Assembly: GCA_947258385.1 (NCBI GenBank)
Contig: CAMYII010000049.1
Coordinates: 18,062-82,061 of the forward strand
DNA length: 64,000 bases
Direction: 5' to 3'
From: Acidiferrobacterales bacterium
GTDB taxonomy: Bacteria > Pseudomonadota > Gammaproteobacteria > Acidiferrobacterales > SZUA-150
Part shown: in pieces, positions 52,165 to 61,537 of the stretch
Position numbering within the stretch: the first letter of the stretch is position 1
Layout: every line of letters begins with the position of its first letter
The notes under the pieces: model-generated
What the model was told of the DNA's origin: nothing
The model's database searches: none
Seen by the model: the letters and a program-made list of their open reading frames with translations, nothing else
Made by a program: the position numbers and the translations under genes

Positions 52165-52833
52165 ATGGCGGTCGGGAGGCATCCGCTGGTGGCACACGAA
52201 GGCCGATGGCACATCGCCGTGGCCGTGGCCGCGGCCGGTGCCGAACATTATTACTTTGACTGGATGTGGGCCCTGCCGCTGTGGGGGGTCGCGATGCTGG
52301 TCACGCTGTTGTTCCGCGATCCCCCGCGCACGATTCCCGCCGACCCGCTCGGTATCGTTTGCCCCGCGGACGGTCGCGTCGTTGCGGTTGAGGAGACCCG
52401 GGATCCCTACCTGGACCGCCCGGCAAAGTGTGTCACTGTGGTGACAAGCGTGCTCAGTGTGTATACCCACCGCAGTCCGGTAGAGGGCAAGATCATGGAG
52501 GCGTGGTACAAGCGCGGTGGGCTTCTGCCTCGCTGGGGCAGGGCGGAGTCGGAGGCCGATTGCAACGCCTTGTGGATACAGACCGACGAAGGCGACGATG
52601 TGGTGACGGTGCAGCTTGCCGGTCCCCTTGCCCGGCGTATACTGTGTTATAAGCAGCCCGGTGAGCGCATTGGCCAGGGAGAGCGTTACGGGTACCTCCG
52701 CTTCGGGTCACGGGTTGACGTTTATATGCCAATCACAAGCCGGGTGACGGTGACCTTGGGTGAAAAGGTCAACGGCGGCGGTGATCTCATCGCGTTTTTG
52801 GTGAGCTCGAGCCAAGCCGCCGGCGGCGGATAG
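52165..52833 (+). CDS. psd: Phosphatidylserine decarboxylase, short type
   Basis: A 222-residue proenzyme that makes phosphatidylethanolamine. N-terminal membrane-associated hydrophobic segments, then RDPPRTIPADPLGIVCPADGRVVAVEE and the self-cleavage region RFGSRVDVYMP, in which Ser becomes the pyruvoyl group. It is the short type (about 215-225 residues), which groups with archaetidylserine decarboxylase-like enzymes. pssA follows after 22 bases. Confidence 0.92.
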   Translation: MAVGRHPLVAHEGRWHIAVAVAAAGAEHYYFDWMWALPLWGVAMLVTLLFRDPPRTIPADPLGIVCPADGRVVAVEETRDPYLDRPAKCVTVVTSVLSVYTHRSPVEGKIMEAWYKRGGLLPRWGRAESEADCNALWIQTDEGDDVVTVQLAGPLARRILCYKQPGERIGQGERYGYLRFGSRVDVYMPITSRVTVTLGEKVNGGGDLIAFLVSSSQAAGGG

Positions 52834-52855
52834 ATTGTGGGGATGTGAGTGAACA

Positions 52856-53650
52856 ATGGTCGGCACACCAAAGACGGAAACACAGGATCCGAAAAAACAG
52901 GAACAGCGAGACGCTGACAAAGAAACGGTCGTCGTCCGTTACGAGCGCAAGGGCATTTATCTCCTGCCCAACCTGCTGACGACGGGCAATCTGTTCGCCG
53001 GTTTCTACGCCATTGTGCAGTCGATGAACGGCAATTTCGAATACGCGCCGCTGGCCATCTTTATTGCCATGTTCTTGGACGGCCTCGACGGGCGGGTGGC
53101 GCGCTGGACCCACACGGAAAGCGATTTTGGTGCCGAGTACGACAGTCTGGTCGATATGGTCTCGTTCGGACTGGCGCCGGCCTTGATTATGTATGAATGG
53201 GCGCTGTCGGGTCTCGGCAAGCTGGGCTGGCTGGCGGCCTTTATCTTCGCCGCCGGCGCGGCGCTGCGCCTGGCCCGCTTCAACACCCAGATTTCAACCG
53301 GCGAGAAACAGTATTTTTACGGCATGCCGAGCCCGACGGCGGCGGCCGTGATCACGGGCTTCGTGTGGGTGATGCACAGCTACGGGGTGCCCGGCAAGCA
53401 GACCAGCTTGCTCGCGCTGGCGATGACCGTCGCGGCGGGGGTATTGATGGTCAGCAATGTCCGTTACCACAGCTTCAAGGGACTGAATCTCCGGGGTCGG
53501 GTGTCATTCATGGCCATCCTGCTGGTGCCCTTGATCTTTGTGCTGATTTTCCTGCACCCACCCCAGGTGCTGTTCGGCACTTTTCTGATTTACGCGCTGT
53601 CGGGCCCGGCGATGGCGGGCTACAAGCTGGTTCGAAAGGGGATTCATTAG
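52856..53650 (+). CDS. pssA: CDP-diacylglycerol--serine O-phosphatidyltransferase
   Basis: A 264-residue integral membrane enzyme. The CDP-alcohol phosphotransferase motif is LDGLDGRVARWTHTESDFGAEYDSLVD. Several transmembrane helices follow. It supplies phosphatidylserine to the decarboxylase encoded just upstream, so the pair makes phosphatidylethanolamine. Confidence 0.95.
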   Translation: MVGTPKTETQDPKKQEQRDADKETVVVRYERKGIYLLPNLLTTGNLFAGFYAIVQSMNGNFEYAPLAIFIAMFLDGLDGRVARWTHTESDFGAEYDSLVDMVSFGLAPALIMYEWALSGLGKLGWLAAFIFAAGAALRLARFNTQISTGEKQYFYGMPSPTAAAVITGFVWVMHSYGVPGKQTSLLALAMTVAAGVLMVSNVRYHSFKGLNLRGRVSFMAILLVPLIFVLIFLHPPQVLFGTFLIYALSGPAMAGYKLVRKGIH

Positions 53651-53810
53651 GAACCGATAGTGCGCCACGGTCTGTGAAATTGATTGACGGTCAGGTTAAT
53701 AGTCTGTTTAATATATCTATATTGATATATCGTCAGATCGAATTATGCGTTTTCAAGATCATTTTGATTGTATTGCCAGCGATACCATGCCGGGGTGTTG
53801 TGCGCCCGCC

Positions 53811-53882
53811 ATGCCCTCCCGCCATGCGCTTTGCTCCTGCCTGATTTTACCTCTGCGACTGCTGCGCGTGCTGCGCGCATAA
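53811..53882 (+). CDS. Leucine-rich mini-ORF, possible leuA leader peptide
   Basis: A 23-codon frame from ATG 53811 to TAA 53880-53882. The second half reads CLILPLRLLRVLRA: seven of the 23 residues are Leu, with one Ile and one Val. It lies 114 bases upstream of leuA. A CCGCATG/CATGCGG hairpin (53942-53969) stands between but lacks a T-run, and the ribosome site is weak, so attenuation is plausible but unproven. The remaining DNA of 53651-53995 has no gene. Confidence 0.4.
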   Translation: MPSRHALCSCLILPLRLLRVLRA

Positions 53883-53995
53883 GACACCCATCACATCCTG
53901 GCGAGGATCCATTACGCAAACCATTTCGATAGCTTACACATCCGCATGATGCCGCGGCGGCGCATGCGGGTTAAGATTACAGCAAGAGGCATGTC

Positions 53996-55543
53996 ATGAC
54001 AGATCGGCTAATTATCTTTGATACCACCCTGCGCGACGGGGAGCAGAGTCCGGGCGCATCGATGAACCGCGATGAAAAGGTGCGCATCGCCAAGGTGCTG
54101 GAACGCATGCGCGTCGATGTCATTGAGGCGGGGTTTCCGATTGCCAGTGCCGGTGATTTCGAGGCGGTAAAAGCGGTAGCGGAGGCCGTTACCGAGAGCA
54201 CCGTGTGCGCCCTGGCGCGGGCCACGGAAAAGGATATCGATCGCGCCGCCGAGGCCATCCGCCCGGCGAGCTCCGGACGCATCCATACCTTTATCGCCAC
54301 TTCTCCGATCCACATGCAGGAAAAACTGCGCATGCAGCCCGATGAGGTAGTGGAGCGCGCGGTGTGGGCGGTCAAACGCGCGCGTCAGTACACCGATGAT
54401 GTGGAGTTCTCACCAGAGGATGCGGGACGCTCGGAGCCGGACTTTCTCTGCCGGGTGCTCGAGGCGGTCATCGATGCCGGCGCCAAAACGGTGAATATCC
54501 CCGACACGGTGGGTTATAACGTGCCGCAGCAGTTCGGCGATTTGATCGCGAGCCTGATCGAACGGGTGCCCAATTCAGACAAGGCCGTTTTTTCGGTGCA
54601 CTGCCATAACGATCTCGGTCTGGCGGTGGCAAATTCCCTGTCGGCGGTCGCCAACGGCGCCCGCCAGGTGGAATGCACCATCAACGGGCTCGGCGAGCGC
54701 GCGGGCAATGCCTCGCTGGAGGAAATCGTGATGGCCGTGCGCACCCGCCAGGATATCTTTGCCTGCGATACTGGAATCGATACCACGCAGATCGTGCCCG
54801 CCAGCCGCCTGGTCTCCAACATCACCGGTTTTCCCGTGCAGCCGAATAAGGCGATCGTCGGCGCCAACGCCTTTGCCCATGAATCGGGCATCCACCAGGA
54901 CGGCGTGATCAAAAAACGCGAGACTTATGAGATCATGCGTGCCGAGGATGTCGGATGGAGCGCCAACCGCATGGTGCTCGGCAAGCATTCCGGCCGCCAC
55001 GCCTTTCGCGCCCGTCTGGCGGAATTGGGTATCGAGTTCGAGTCGGAGGAGGGCCTCAATTCCGCCTTCGCCCGTTTCAAGGACCTGGCCGACAAGAAAC
55101 ATGAGATCTTCGATGAGGACCTTCAGGCGCTGGTGACCGAAGAGGGATTGGAGCAGGCCAATGAGAGTCTCAAACTGGTGGCCCTCAAGGTGTGCTCGCA
55201 GACCGGCGAAATCCCGCTTGCCGACGTCACGGTCTCGGTCGATGGGCAGGAGCGCCACTCCAGCGCCGAGGGCGGCGGCCCGGTCGATGCGGCGTTCCGG
55301 GCCATCGAGGCGGTGGTCCAAAGCGGCAGTCAGCTGCAATTGTACTCGGTGAGCAACATCACCAGCGGCACCGATTCCCAGGGCGAGGTGACGGTGAGGC
55401 TGGAGAAGGGCGGGCGCATCGTCAACGGCCACGGCGCGGACACGGATATCGTCGTGGCCTCCGCCAAGGCCTACATTCACGCCTTGAGCAAACTGGTCGC
55501 GCCGGCCCAGAAGGCCCACCCGCAGCGCGGACAGGCGATCTGA
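53996..55543 (+). CDS. leuA: 2-isopropylmalate synthase LeuA
   Basis: A 515-residue enzyme, first step of leucine synthesis. Catalytic and metal residues are in [17 protein letters not shown] and [30 protein letters not shown] is typical. The C-terminal LeuA dimer domain (about 390-510) binds leucine for feedback inhibition. ATG 53996 follows AGCAAGAGGCATGTC. Confidence 0.96.
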   Translation: MTDRLIIFDTTLRDGEQSPGASMNRDEKVRIAKVLERMRVDVIEAGFPIASAGDFEAVKAVAEAVTESTVCALARATEKDIDRAAEAIRPASSGRIHTFIATSPIHMQEKLRMQPDEVVERAVWAVKRARQYTDDVEFSPEDAGRSEPDFLCRVLEAVIDAGAKTVNIPDTVGYNVPQQFGDLIASLIERVPNSDKAVFSVHCHNDLGLAVANSLSAVANGARQVECTINGLGERAGNASLEEIVMAVRTRQDIFACDTGIDTTQIVPASRLVSNITGFPVQPNKAIVGANAFAHESGIHQDGVIKKRETYEIMRAEDVGWSANRMVLGKHSGRHAFRARLAELGIEFESEEGLNSAFARFKDLADKKHEIFDEDLQALVTEEGLEQANESLKLVALKVCSQTGEIPLADVTVSVDGQERHSSAEGGGPVDAAFRAIEAVVQSGSQLQLYSVSNITSGTDSQGEVTVRLEKGGRIVNGHGADTDIVVASAKAYIHALSKLVAPAQKAHPQRGQAI

Positions 55544-55562
55544 GTGTCATAAGTAAGGATTA

Positions 55563-55606
55563 CCCCCGGGGGCCCCGGGCGCTTCGCGCGTGAACGAAGG
55601 GCCCGG
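55563..55606. terminator. Very GC-rich hairpin behind leuA
   Basis: CCCCCGGGGGCCC on the left pairs imperfectly with GGGCCCGGGGGG on the right around a loop with CTTCG. There is no T-run; it may still slow polymerase between the convergent leuA and the next gene. Confidence 0.4.
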
Positions 55607-55651
55607 GGGGCGGGGGGTGTATCCGCCCGTCGACGTCGGGCGATGGGGCGT

Positions 55652-55876
55652 CTACTCGCGCGGCGGTTTGGTCGCCTCGTGGAGGCGTTCCTTCGCCCCT
55701 TCCACCACGTCCTCGGTTTTTTGCTTGACGCTTTCCTTGACCCGTTTAGTCAGGTCGCGCTTGGCAAAGGGGTTGCTCAACAGCGGGTCGTCGCGGCCGA
55801 AATTGATACCCAGGGGGAAGGCGATAATCGCGCCGAGGATCAAACCGATGATGAAGGGTTTAGCCGCTCTTTTCAT
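55652..55876 (-). CDS. Small membrane protein of unknown function
   Basis: A 74-residue protein: MKRAAKPF, one transmembrane helix (IIGLILGAIIAFPLGINFG), then a basic/acidic helix (KRDLTKRVKESVKQKTEDVVEGAKERLHEATK) like YtxH or CsbD-type stress proteins. The start at 55876 is the best fit to a short N-terminal anchor; longer in-frame starts at 55912 and 55978 exist. Function unknown. Confidence 0.6.
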   Translation of the reverse strand: MKRAAKPFIIGLILGAIIAFPLGINFGRDDPLLSNPFAKRDLTKRVKESVKQKTEDVVEGAKERLHEATKPPRE

Positions 55877-56165
55877 GCCTAATGACTCTGCCTGTTGTGT
55901 TGCGTCAATCATATCCGCGCGCTCTGTGATTTGGCAAACAATCCGGTGCTGTCGGCGGTTGAGGGTTCTGTAGTACACTAAAAATTGACAGTCAGGCCAT
56001 GCATCGAACCGAGCGCCCCGCTGCGGCCGGCACCTTAAGGAAGGGGTTGAGGGTTTTCGATCTAATGGGCCATGCTGTGAACGGCGGACATGCGAGGGTG
56101 GGCAACCAAGGAACAGGGTCCAGCACAGTGAACACAGTCATCACATTGAATTTTGCTTCTGCACC

Positions 56166-56897
56166 ATGAATCCCCAGGAGATCCGACGAAGGCAGTATCT
56201 GGCGGCCATGGGAATTCCGGTGTGGGAATCACGGACGCCGTCGGTGGCAACGCAAGTCTCATCCCCCCAGACCGCGAATGCTGGCGGACCGACGGAGTCC
56301 CCGATGCCGCCTGCGCCATCGCCTGGTACGCCCGGGCCGGTGAGCGCCATGGGCTGGGAGGACTTGGAGCAGGTGGTCAGGACCTGCCGCCGCTGCGGGC
56401 TGCACAGCACCCGTACGCAGACGGTTTTCGGAACCGGCAGCCGCCGCGCGCGCTGGCTGTTCGTGGGGGAGGCGCCCGGGGCGGAGGAGGACCGCCAGGG
56501 TGAGCCGTTCGTGGGCCGGGCGGGGCAGTTGTTAAATGCTATGCTCTTGGCGATGGGGTTCAAACGTGAAGACGTCTATATCGCCAACGTGCTCAAATGC
56601 CGACCACCCAACAACCGTGACCCACAAGCCGAAGAAGTGCTGCAGTGTGAACCCTATTTGTTGCGCCAGATCGAATTGATCGATCCGGGCGTCATCGTCG
56701 CGCTTGGGCGGCACGCGGCCCACAGCCTGCTGAAGACCGAGATGGCGCTGGGCAAGCTGCGCGGCCAGCGCCTGAGCTATCACGGCACGCCCATGGTCGT
56801 GACCTATCATCCCGCCTACTTGTTGCGCAATCCCGTGGATAAGCGCAAGGTCTGGGATGATCTCTGCCTCGCACGAGACGTTCTGGAGTCGCAATGA
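56166..56897 (+). CDS. Type-4 uracil-DNA glycosylase (Fe-S)
   Basis: A 243-residue protein. After a proline-rich N-terminal linker of about 65 residues, the family 4 UDG domain has GEAPGAEEDRQGEPFVGRAGQLL (motif A) and TYHPAYLLRNP (motif B). Four cysteines (CRRC near 74, then LKC and LQC) would hold the [4Fe-4S] cluster. It removes uracil from DNA. It overlaps rimI by ATGA, a pairing common in proteobacteria. Confidence 0.92.
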   Translation: MNPQEIRRRQYLAAMGIPVWESRTPSVATQVSSPQTANAGGPTESPMPPAPSPGTPGPVSAMGWEDLEQVVRTCRRCGLHSTRTQTVFGTGSRRARWLFVGEAPGAEEDRQGEPFVGRAGQLLNAMLLAMGFKREDVYIANVLKCRPPNNRDPQAEEVLQCEPYLLRQIELIDPGVIVALGRHAAHSLLKTEMALGKLRGQRLSYHGTPMVVTYHPAYLLRNPVDKRKVWDDLCLARDVLESQ

Positions 56898-57385
56898 GCG
56901 CCGTCGTCTTTGAGCCCTTACCGGTGCTGCGGCCGATGCGGCAGCAGGATTTGCCGGCCGTGCTGGAAGTCGAGCGGGCGGCCTACGACCAGCCATGGTC
57001 GGAGAACATTTTCCAAGACTGTCTGCGGGTCGGATATTACTGCGTGGTGTCTGACTTCGACGGCCGCATCGTCGGCCACGGCATCATGTCGCTCGGGGTG
57101 GGTGAGTGCCATTTATTGAATATCTGTATCCACCCCGACTATCAGCGCCGCAGACTGGGCAATCAACTGGTCAATTATTTATTGGATCTGGCGCGTTGGA
57201 AGAAGATCCGCATGGCCTTCCTCGAGGTCCGGGTCTCCAACCAGGCGGCGTATAAGCTTTATACCAGGCTCGGTTTTGATGAAATCGGCGTGCGTAAGAA
57301 CTATTACCCGTCGCCCGGCGGCCGGGAGGATGCGCTGATCCTGGCGCTGGACTTAGAACCCTCCTCGGGCAGGGTTCCGGGTTGA
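56894..57385 (+). CDS. rimI: Ribosomal protein S18-alanine N-acetyltransferase RimI
   Basis: A 163-residue GNAT acetyltransferase. The acetyl-CoA loop is ICIHPDYQRRRLGNQLVNYLL; the C-terminal NQAAYKLYTRLGFDEIGVRKNYYP matches RimI. It acetylates the N-terminal alanine of S18. Convergent with valS 7 bases away. Confidence 0.92.
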   Translation: MSAVVFEPLPVLRPMRQQDLPAVLEVERAAYDQPWSENIFQDCLRVGYYCVVSDFDGRIVGHGIMSLGVGECHLLNICIHPDYQRRRLGNQLVNYLLDLARWKKIRMAFLEVRVSNQAAYKLYTRLGFDEIGVRKNYYPSPGGREDALILALDLEPSSGRVPG

Positions 57386-57392
57386 CCGGCGT

Positions 57393-60179
57393 CTAATCCG
57401 GCAGGGCCTCGATCTTCGCCAGTTGCGCGTCCAGATTGGCGAGCGACGCCTGGGCTTCCTCAATCTGCTTGCGTTTCTTCGCCACCACCGATGGCGGGGC
57501 ATTGCTGACAAAGTTTGCATTGGCCAGCTCGGCCTCGGCCTTTTGCAGGTTTTGCTGTAGCTTTTCGATGTCTTTGCCCAGGCGTTTGCGTTCCGCCTCC
57601 TTGTCGATAAGATCCGCCAGCGGTACCAGCACCTTCATCGAGCCGACCAGCGCGGTCGCGGCCTGCGGCGCCTCTTCATCCTCGCCGATGCAGCCGATGG
57701 ACTTCATTCTGGCCAGAGTCACAAGGTGGTCGCGGTGTCGTTCGAGATACGCCCGATCCTGTTGCGAGGCGCCCTGCAGCATCACCGGGATCCGTTTTCC
57801 GGGCTCGATATTCATCTCGCCGCGGATGTTGCGCACGCCGTTAACGACCGCCATTACCCACTGCATCTCTTCGGTGGCCGCCGGGTCGATGTGCTCGCTC
57901 CAGCTCACGGGATAAGGCTGCAGCATGAGGGTGTCACCTTGCTTGCCGGCCAGTGCGGCGACCCGCTGCCAGATCTCTTCGGTGACAAAGGGCATCAGCG
58001 GATGCAGCAGGCGCAGCATCGCCTCGAGCACGCCGATGAGGGTGTGGCGCGTGCCACGCAACAGCTCAGGCGTACTCCCGGCGTCGTTCAGCACCACTTT
58101 CGAGAGTTCGAGGTACCAGCTGCAGTATTCATCCCAGACGAAGCCGTACAGGGCCTGTGCCATGTGATCCAGGCGGTAGGCGTTGAGCGCGGTCTGCGCC
58201 TGCGCGCTGACTTCCTGCAAGCGCGAGACAATCCAGCGGTCGGCGACCGTTAATTGCAGCTTGCCGCCGTGCTGGCCGCAGTCCTCGCCGTCGGTGTTCA
58301 TCAGCACGTAGCGCGCGGCGTTCCACAGTTTGTTGCAGAAATTGCGGTAGCCCGTGATGCGGCCGAGATCGAAATTGATATGCCGGCCGGTCGAGGCGAG
58401 CGCGGCGAAGGTGAAGCGCAGCGCGTCGGTCCCGAAGGCCGGTATGCCATCGGGGAAATCCTTGCGCGTGGCCTTTTCAATCTTCGGCGCCATTTCCGGC
58501 TGCATCAGCCCGGCGGTGCGCTTTGCTATCAGCGCGTCCAGGCCGATGCCGTCGATCAGATCGATCGGGTCCAGCACGTTGCCCTTGGATTTGGACATCT
58601 TCTGGCCGTGGGCGTCGCGGATCAGTCCGTGGATGTAGACCTCGCGGAAGGGGACCTGGCCGGTGAACTTGAGCCCCATCATGATCATGCGGGCGACCCA
58701 GAAGAAGATGATATCGAAACCGGTGACCAGCACGGAGGTCGGATAGAAGGTTTGAAGCGCCGGGGTCTGCTCGGGCCAGCCGAGGGTGGAGAACGGCCAC
58801 AGCGCCGAGGAGAACCAGGTATCGAGCACGTCTTCGTCCTGGGTCAGCGTGACCTCGCTGCCGAGCGCGTGTTTGGCGCGCACCTCCTGCTCGGAACGCC
58901 CGACGTAGACCGTGCCTTCGGCGTCGTACCAGGCGGGGATGCGGTGCCCCCACCAGATCTGGCGCGAGATACACCAGTCCTGGATATTGCGCATCCATTC
59001 GTAGTAGGTGTTCTTCCAGTTCTCCGGCACGAATTTGATGGCGCCGGTCTCCACGGCCTCGATCGCGGGTGCCGCCAGGGGGCCGGTCTTGACGTACCAC
59101 TGATCGGTGAGAAAGGGTTCAACGATGGCACCGGAGCGGTCACAGCGCGGCACCATGAGTTTGTGGTCCTCGATGCCCTCCAGCAGCCCCTGATCCTGCA
59201 GGTCCTGGACGATCCTTTTGCGTGCCTCGAAACGGTCGAGGCCGCGGTAGGCCGGCGGGGCCTGCTCGTTGAGGCTGGCGTCGACCGTGAAGATATTGAT
59301 CATGGGCAGGTCGTGGCGCCTGCCCACCTCGTAGTCGTTGAAGTCGTGGGCCGGGGTGATCTTGACACAGCCGGTGCCGAACTCCGGATCGACATATTCA
59401 TCGGCGATGATGGGAATGTTGCGGCCGGCGAGCGGCAGCACCACCGACTTGCCGATCAGATGCCGGTAGCGCTCATCATCCGGATGCACCGCCACGGCGG
59501 TATCGCCCAACATGGTCTCCGGGCGGGTCGTGGCCACGACGAGGTGGCCGTCGCCCGACGCTAGGGGGTAACGCATGTGCCAGAGGCTACCGCTTTCTTC
59601 CCGCGAGACGACCTCCAGGTCGGAGACGGCGGTGTGCAGCACCGGGTCCCAGTTGACCAGACGCTTGCCGCGGTAGATCAGGCCCTCGTCGTAGAGCCGG
59701 ATGAAGACCTCGTTGACCGCCTCGGAGAGCCCCGCGTCCATGGTGAAGCGCTCCCGGGACCAGTCGAGCGAGGCGCCCATGCGCCGTAACTGGCGGCTGA
59801 TGGTGCCGCCGGATTCCGCCTTCCACTGCCAGACGCGCTCGACGAAGGCCTCGCGGCCGAGGTCGTGGCGGGTCTTGCCTTCGGCGTTGAGCTGGCGCTC
59901 CACGACCATTTGGGTGGCGATGCCGGCATGATCCGACCCTGCCTGCCACAGCGTGTTATCGCCCTTCATGCGGTGGTAGCGGGTCAGGGCGTCCATGATC
60001 ATGTCCTGGAAGGCGTGACCCATGTGCAGGCTGCCGGTCACATTGGGCGGCGGGATCATGATGCAGTAGGCCGTCCCGGCGCCTTGCGGCGCAAAATAGC
60101 CGGCGGATTCCCAGCGCTGGTAGATCCGCTGTTCGATGGCGTGGGGGTCGTAGGTCTTTTCCAGGGTCTTGCTTTTCAT
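57393..60179 (-). CDS. valS: Valyl-tRNA synthetase ValS
   Basis: A 928-residue class I synthetase. HIGH motif in [19 protein letters not shown] motif in [14 protein letters not shown], editing domain with [17 protein letters not shown], anticodon-binding domain, and a C-terminal coiled coil (about 865-928). The start [23 protein letters not shown] at 60179 matches the family; the open frame extends 24 codons further without homology. Confidence 0.97.
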   Translation of the reverse strand: MKSKTLEKTYDPHAIEQRIYQRWESAGYFAPQGAGTAYCIMIPPPNVTGSLHMGHAFQDMIMDALTRYHRMKGDNTLWQAGSDHAGIATQMVVERQLNAEGKTRHDLGREAFVERVWQWKAESGGTISRQLRRMGASLDWSRERFTMDAGLSEAVNEVFIRLYDEGLIYRGKRLVNWDPVLHTAVSDLEVVSREESGSLWHMRYPLASGDGHLVVATTRPETMLGDTAVAVHPDDERYRHLIGKSVVLPLAGRNIPIIADEYVDPEFGTGCVKITPAHDFNDYEVGRRHDLPMINIFTVDASLNEQAPPAYRGLDRFEARKRIVQDLQDQGLLEGIEDHKLMVPRCDRSGAIVEPFLTDQWYVKTGPLAAPAIEAVETGAIKFVPENWKNTYYEWMRNIQDWCISRQIWWGHRIPAWYDAEGTVYVGRSEQEVRAKHALGSEVTLTQDEDVLDTWFSSALWPFSTLGWPEQTPALQTFYPTSVLVTGFDIIFFWVARMIMMGLKFTGQVPFREVYIHGLIRDAHGQKMSKSKGNVLDPIDLIDGIGLDALIAKRTAGLMQPEMAPKIEKATRKDFPDGIPAFGTDALRFTFAALASTGRHINFDLGRITGYRNFCNKLWNAARYVLMNTDGEDCGQHGGKLQLTVADRWIVSRLQEVSAQAQTALNAYRLDHMAQALYGFVWDEYCSWYLELSKVVLNDAGSTPELLRGTRHTLIGVLEAMLRLLHPLMPFVTEEIWQRVAALAGKQGDTLMLQPYPVSWSEHIDPAATEEMQWVMAVVNGVRNIRGEMNIEPGKRIPVMLQGASQQDRAYLERHRDHLVTLARMKSIGCIGEDEEAPQAATALVGSMKVLVPLADLIDKEAERKRLGKDIEKLQQNLQKAEAELANANFVSNAPPSVVAKKRKQIEEAQASLANLDAQLAKIEALPD

Positions 60180-60254
60180 TGGGGGGAGACGCTCACACAA
60201 CAGCGGGAAAGGCGCGCGGCCTTTCCCGCTGGAAATCATAACTGTCCGCAATGG

Positions 60255-61001
60255 TTACCGTTGCTCCGAATCGTGCGTATTGTCCATGTTTGCACCCTGT
60301 TGTTCCAGCTCTTCCTGCAATAACTGCTGCAGCCGGTTGATGGTGATCGGATCCAGGCCGCGCTCACCGCGTTTTCGCAACTCGATATTCAGCTTGGCGA
60401 TGGTGCGCACGGCGATATCGTGGGCGCGATCGGCCGAGGGCAGCGGTGTCGCGGGCATGCCCGGTGCGCCCGCGGGCGGCGGGGCGGCGACGTCATTGAG
60501 GATGGGGATGTCGTCCCAGTCCATCTCGACCTGTCGGACTTTGCGGCGATGACGCTTCTTCGGCCCGGCGTCGCGCTTCGGCGCCTCCTCGCGCCTTTGT
60601 TCGCCCCCTGCCGCCGGGGTGGGTGCGGCGCTGCCCATGTCTTCGGTACCCGGGATCATGAGTTGTTCGCTTGTCACCTCCGCCATCGGATGGGAGGCCG
60701 CAGGCGCGGGCTCGCCGGCATCCTGTGGGCGGGAGGCATCGTCCTGCGCGGTTTCGGGCGCTACCGGGGTGAGGGTGATCTCTTCGATGTCCGCGACCCC
60801 GGCGCCATCGTCATTGATCAGCGCCTTCAGCGACTGGACGACCTGGCGCGGGTCGCCGCGGGCTGCCGGCGGGCCGTGCGTTTGGACCGTATTATCGTCC
60901 GCCAATTCGTTATGCACCAAATCTTGCAGCGAATGCAGCACGTCATCCAGCGCATGTTTGGCCGAAGGTTTGTGTTTGCGCTTGTTGCGGGCTCTCGTCA
61001 T
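60255..61001 (-). CDS. Hypothetical protein between holC and valS
   Basis: A 248-residue hydrophilic protein with a basic start (TRARNKRKHKPSAKHALDDVLHSLQDLV), a low-complexity Ala/Pro/Glu middle, the basic RRKVRQVEMDWDDIPILNDV and a helical end (IAKLNIELRKRGERGLDPITINRLQQLLQEELEQQ). Uncharacterised proteins of this kind are found at this place between holC and valS in several gammaproteobacteria. Role unknown. Confidence 0.6.
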   Translation of the reverse strand: MTRARNKRKHKPSAKHALDDVLHSLQDLVHNELADDNTVQTHGPPAARGDPRQVVQSLKALINDDGAGVADIEEITLTPVAPETAQDDASRPQDAGEPAPAASHPMAEVTSEQLMIPGTEDMGSAAPTPAAGGEQRREEAPKRDAGPKKRHRRKVRQVEMDWDDIPILNDVAAPPPAGAPGMPATPLPSADRAHDIAVRTIAKLNIELRKRGERGLDPITINRLQQLLQEELEQQGANMDNTHDSEQR

Positions 61002-61027
61002 GGTCAGCGGATCGATATTCTCAGCCT

Positions 61028-61453
61028 TTACAGTTCATGGGTCTCCAGTTCGTAGCCGCGCTCCCGATAGAAGCGGTAGCGCTCGCGCGCCTGTGTGCGG
61101 CCGTCTTCGGTACTGTCCACGACGTCTATGACACGGTCAAAACGGCTGAAAAACTGGGGAACGTCGGTTACGAGAGAAATCAAAATATCATGACACGTAT
61201 CCGGTGGCTCCCCGTGACCGATAATGACGGGCAGCGTCGTATCCATCTTATTAGAGTATACATCGTGGGGAATGAAACTGCCGGCGTCGAAGGTCCAGAG
61301 AAACCGGTCAAGTTCCCGGGACTGCTCCGCGCTCGCTGTCAGCACGTAGATCTGATGGCCGAGGCGGAATGCCTTGTTGGTGAGCTTGCACGCGAAGGAC
61401 TCTTTGGACGCGGGGCCCGGCCGGGTGAGCAGATAGAAATCAACGCGTGTCAT
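61028..61453 (-). CDS. holC: DNA polymerase III chi subunit HolC
   Basis: A 141-residue protein: TRVDFYLLTRPG at the N-terminus, ACKLTNKAFRLGHQIYVLTASAEQSRELDRFLWTF and FIPHDVY in the middle, matching the chi subunit that links the clamp loader to SSB. It lies 84 bases downstream of pepA on the same strand, the conserved pepA-holC-valS order. Confidence 0.94.
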   Translation of the reverse strand: MTRVDFYLLTRPGPASKESFACKLTNKAFRLGHQIYVLTASAEQSRELDRFLWTFDAGSFIPHDVYSNKMDTTLPVIIGHGEPPDTCHDILISLVTDVPQFFSRFDRVIDVVDSTEDGRTQARERYRFYRERGYELETHEL

Positions 61454-61537
61454 GGTTGCCAGGGTGTGGGGGCAAGGCCGCCATTGACAGGGTTTCGAAG
61501 GGCCGGTTGTCCAAGGTCACTCTGGGGTCGGGCCAGG

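Noticed and set aside
58254-59564. 436-codon open frame antisense to valS
   Set aside because: Long antisense frames are expected opposite GC-rich genes; the codons mirror ValS and the protein is rich in His/Asp/Arg repeats without domains.
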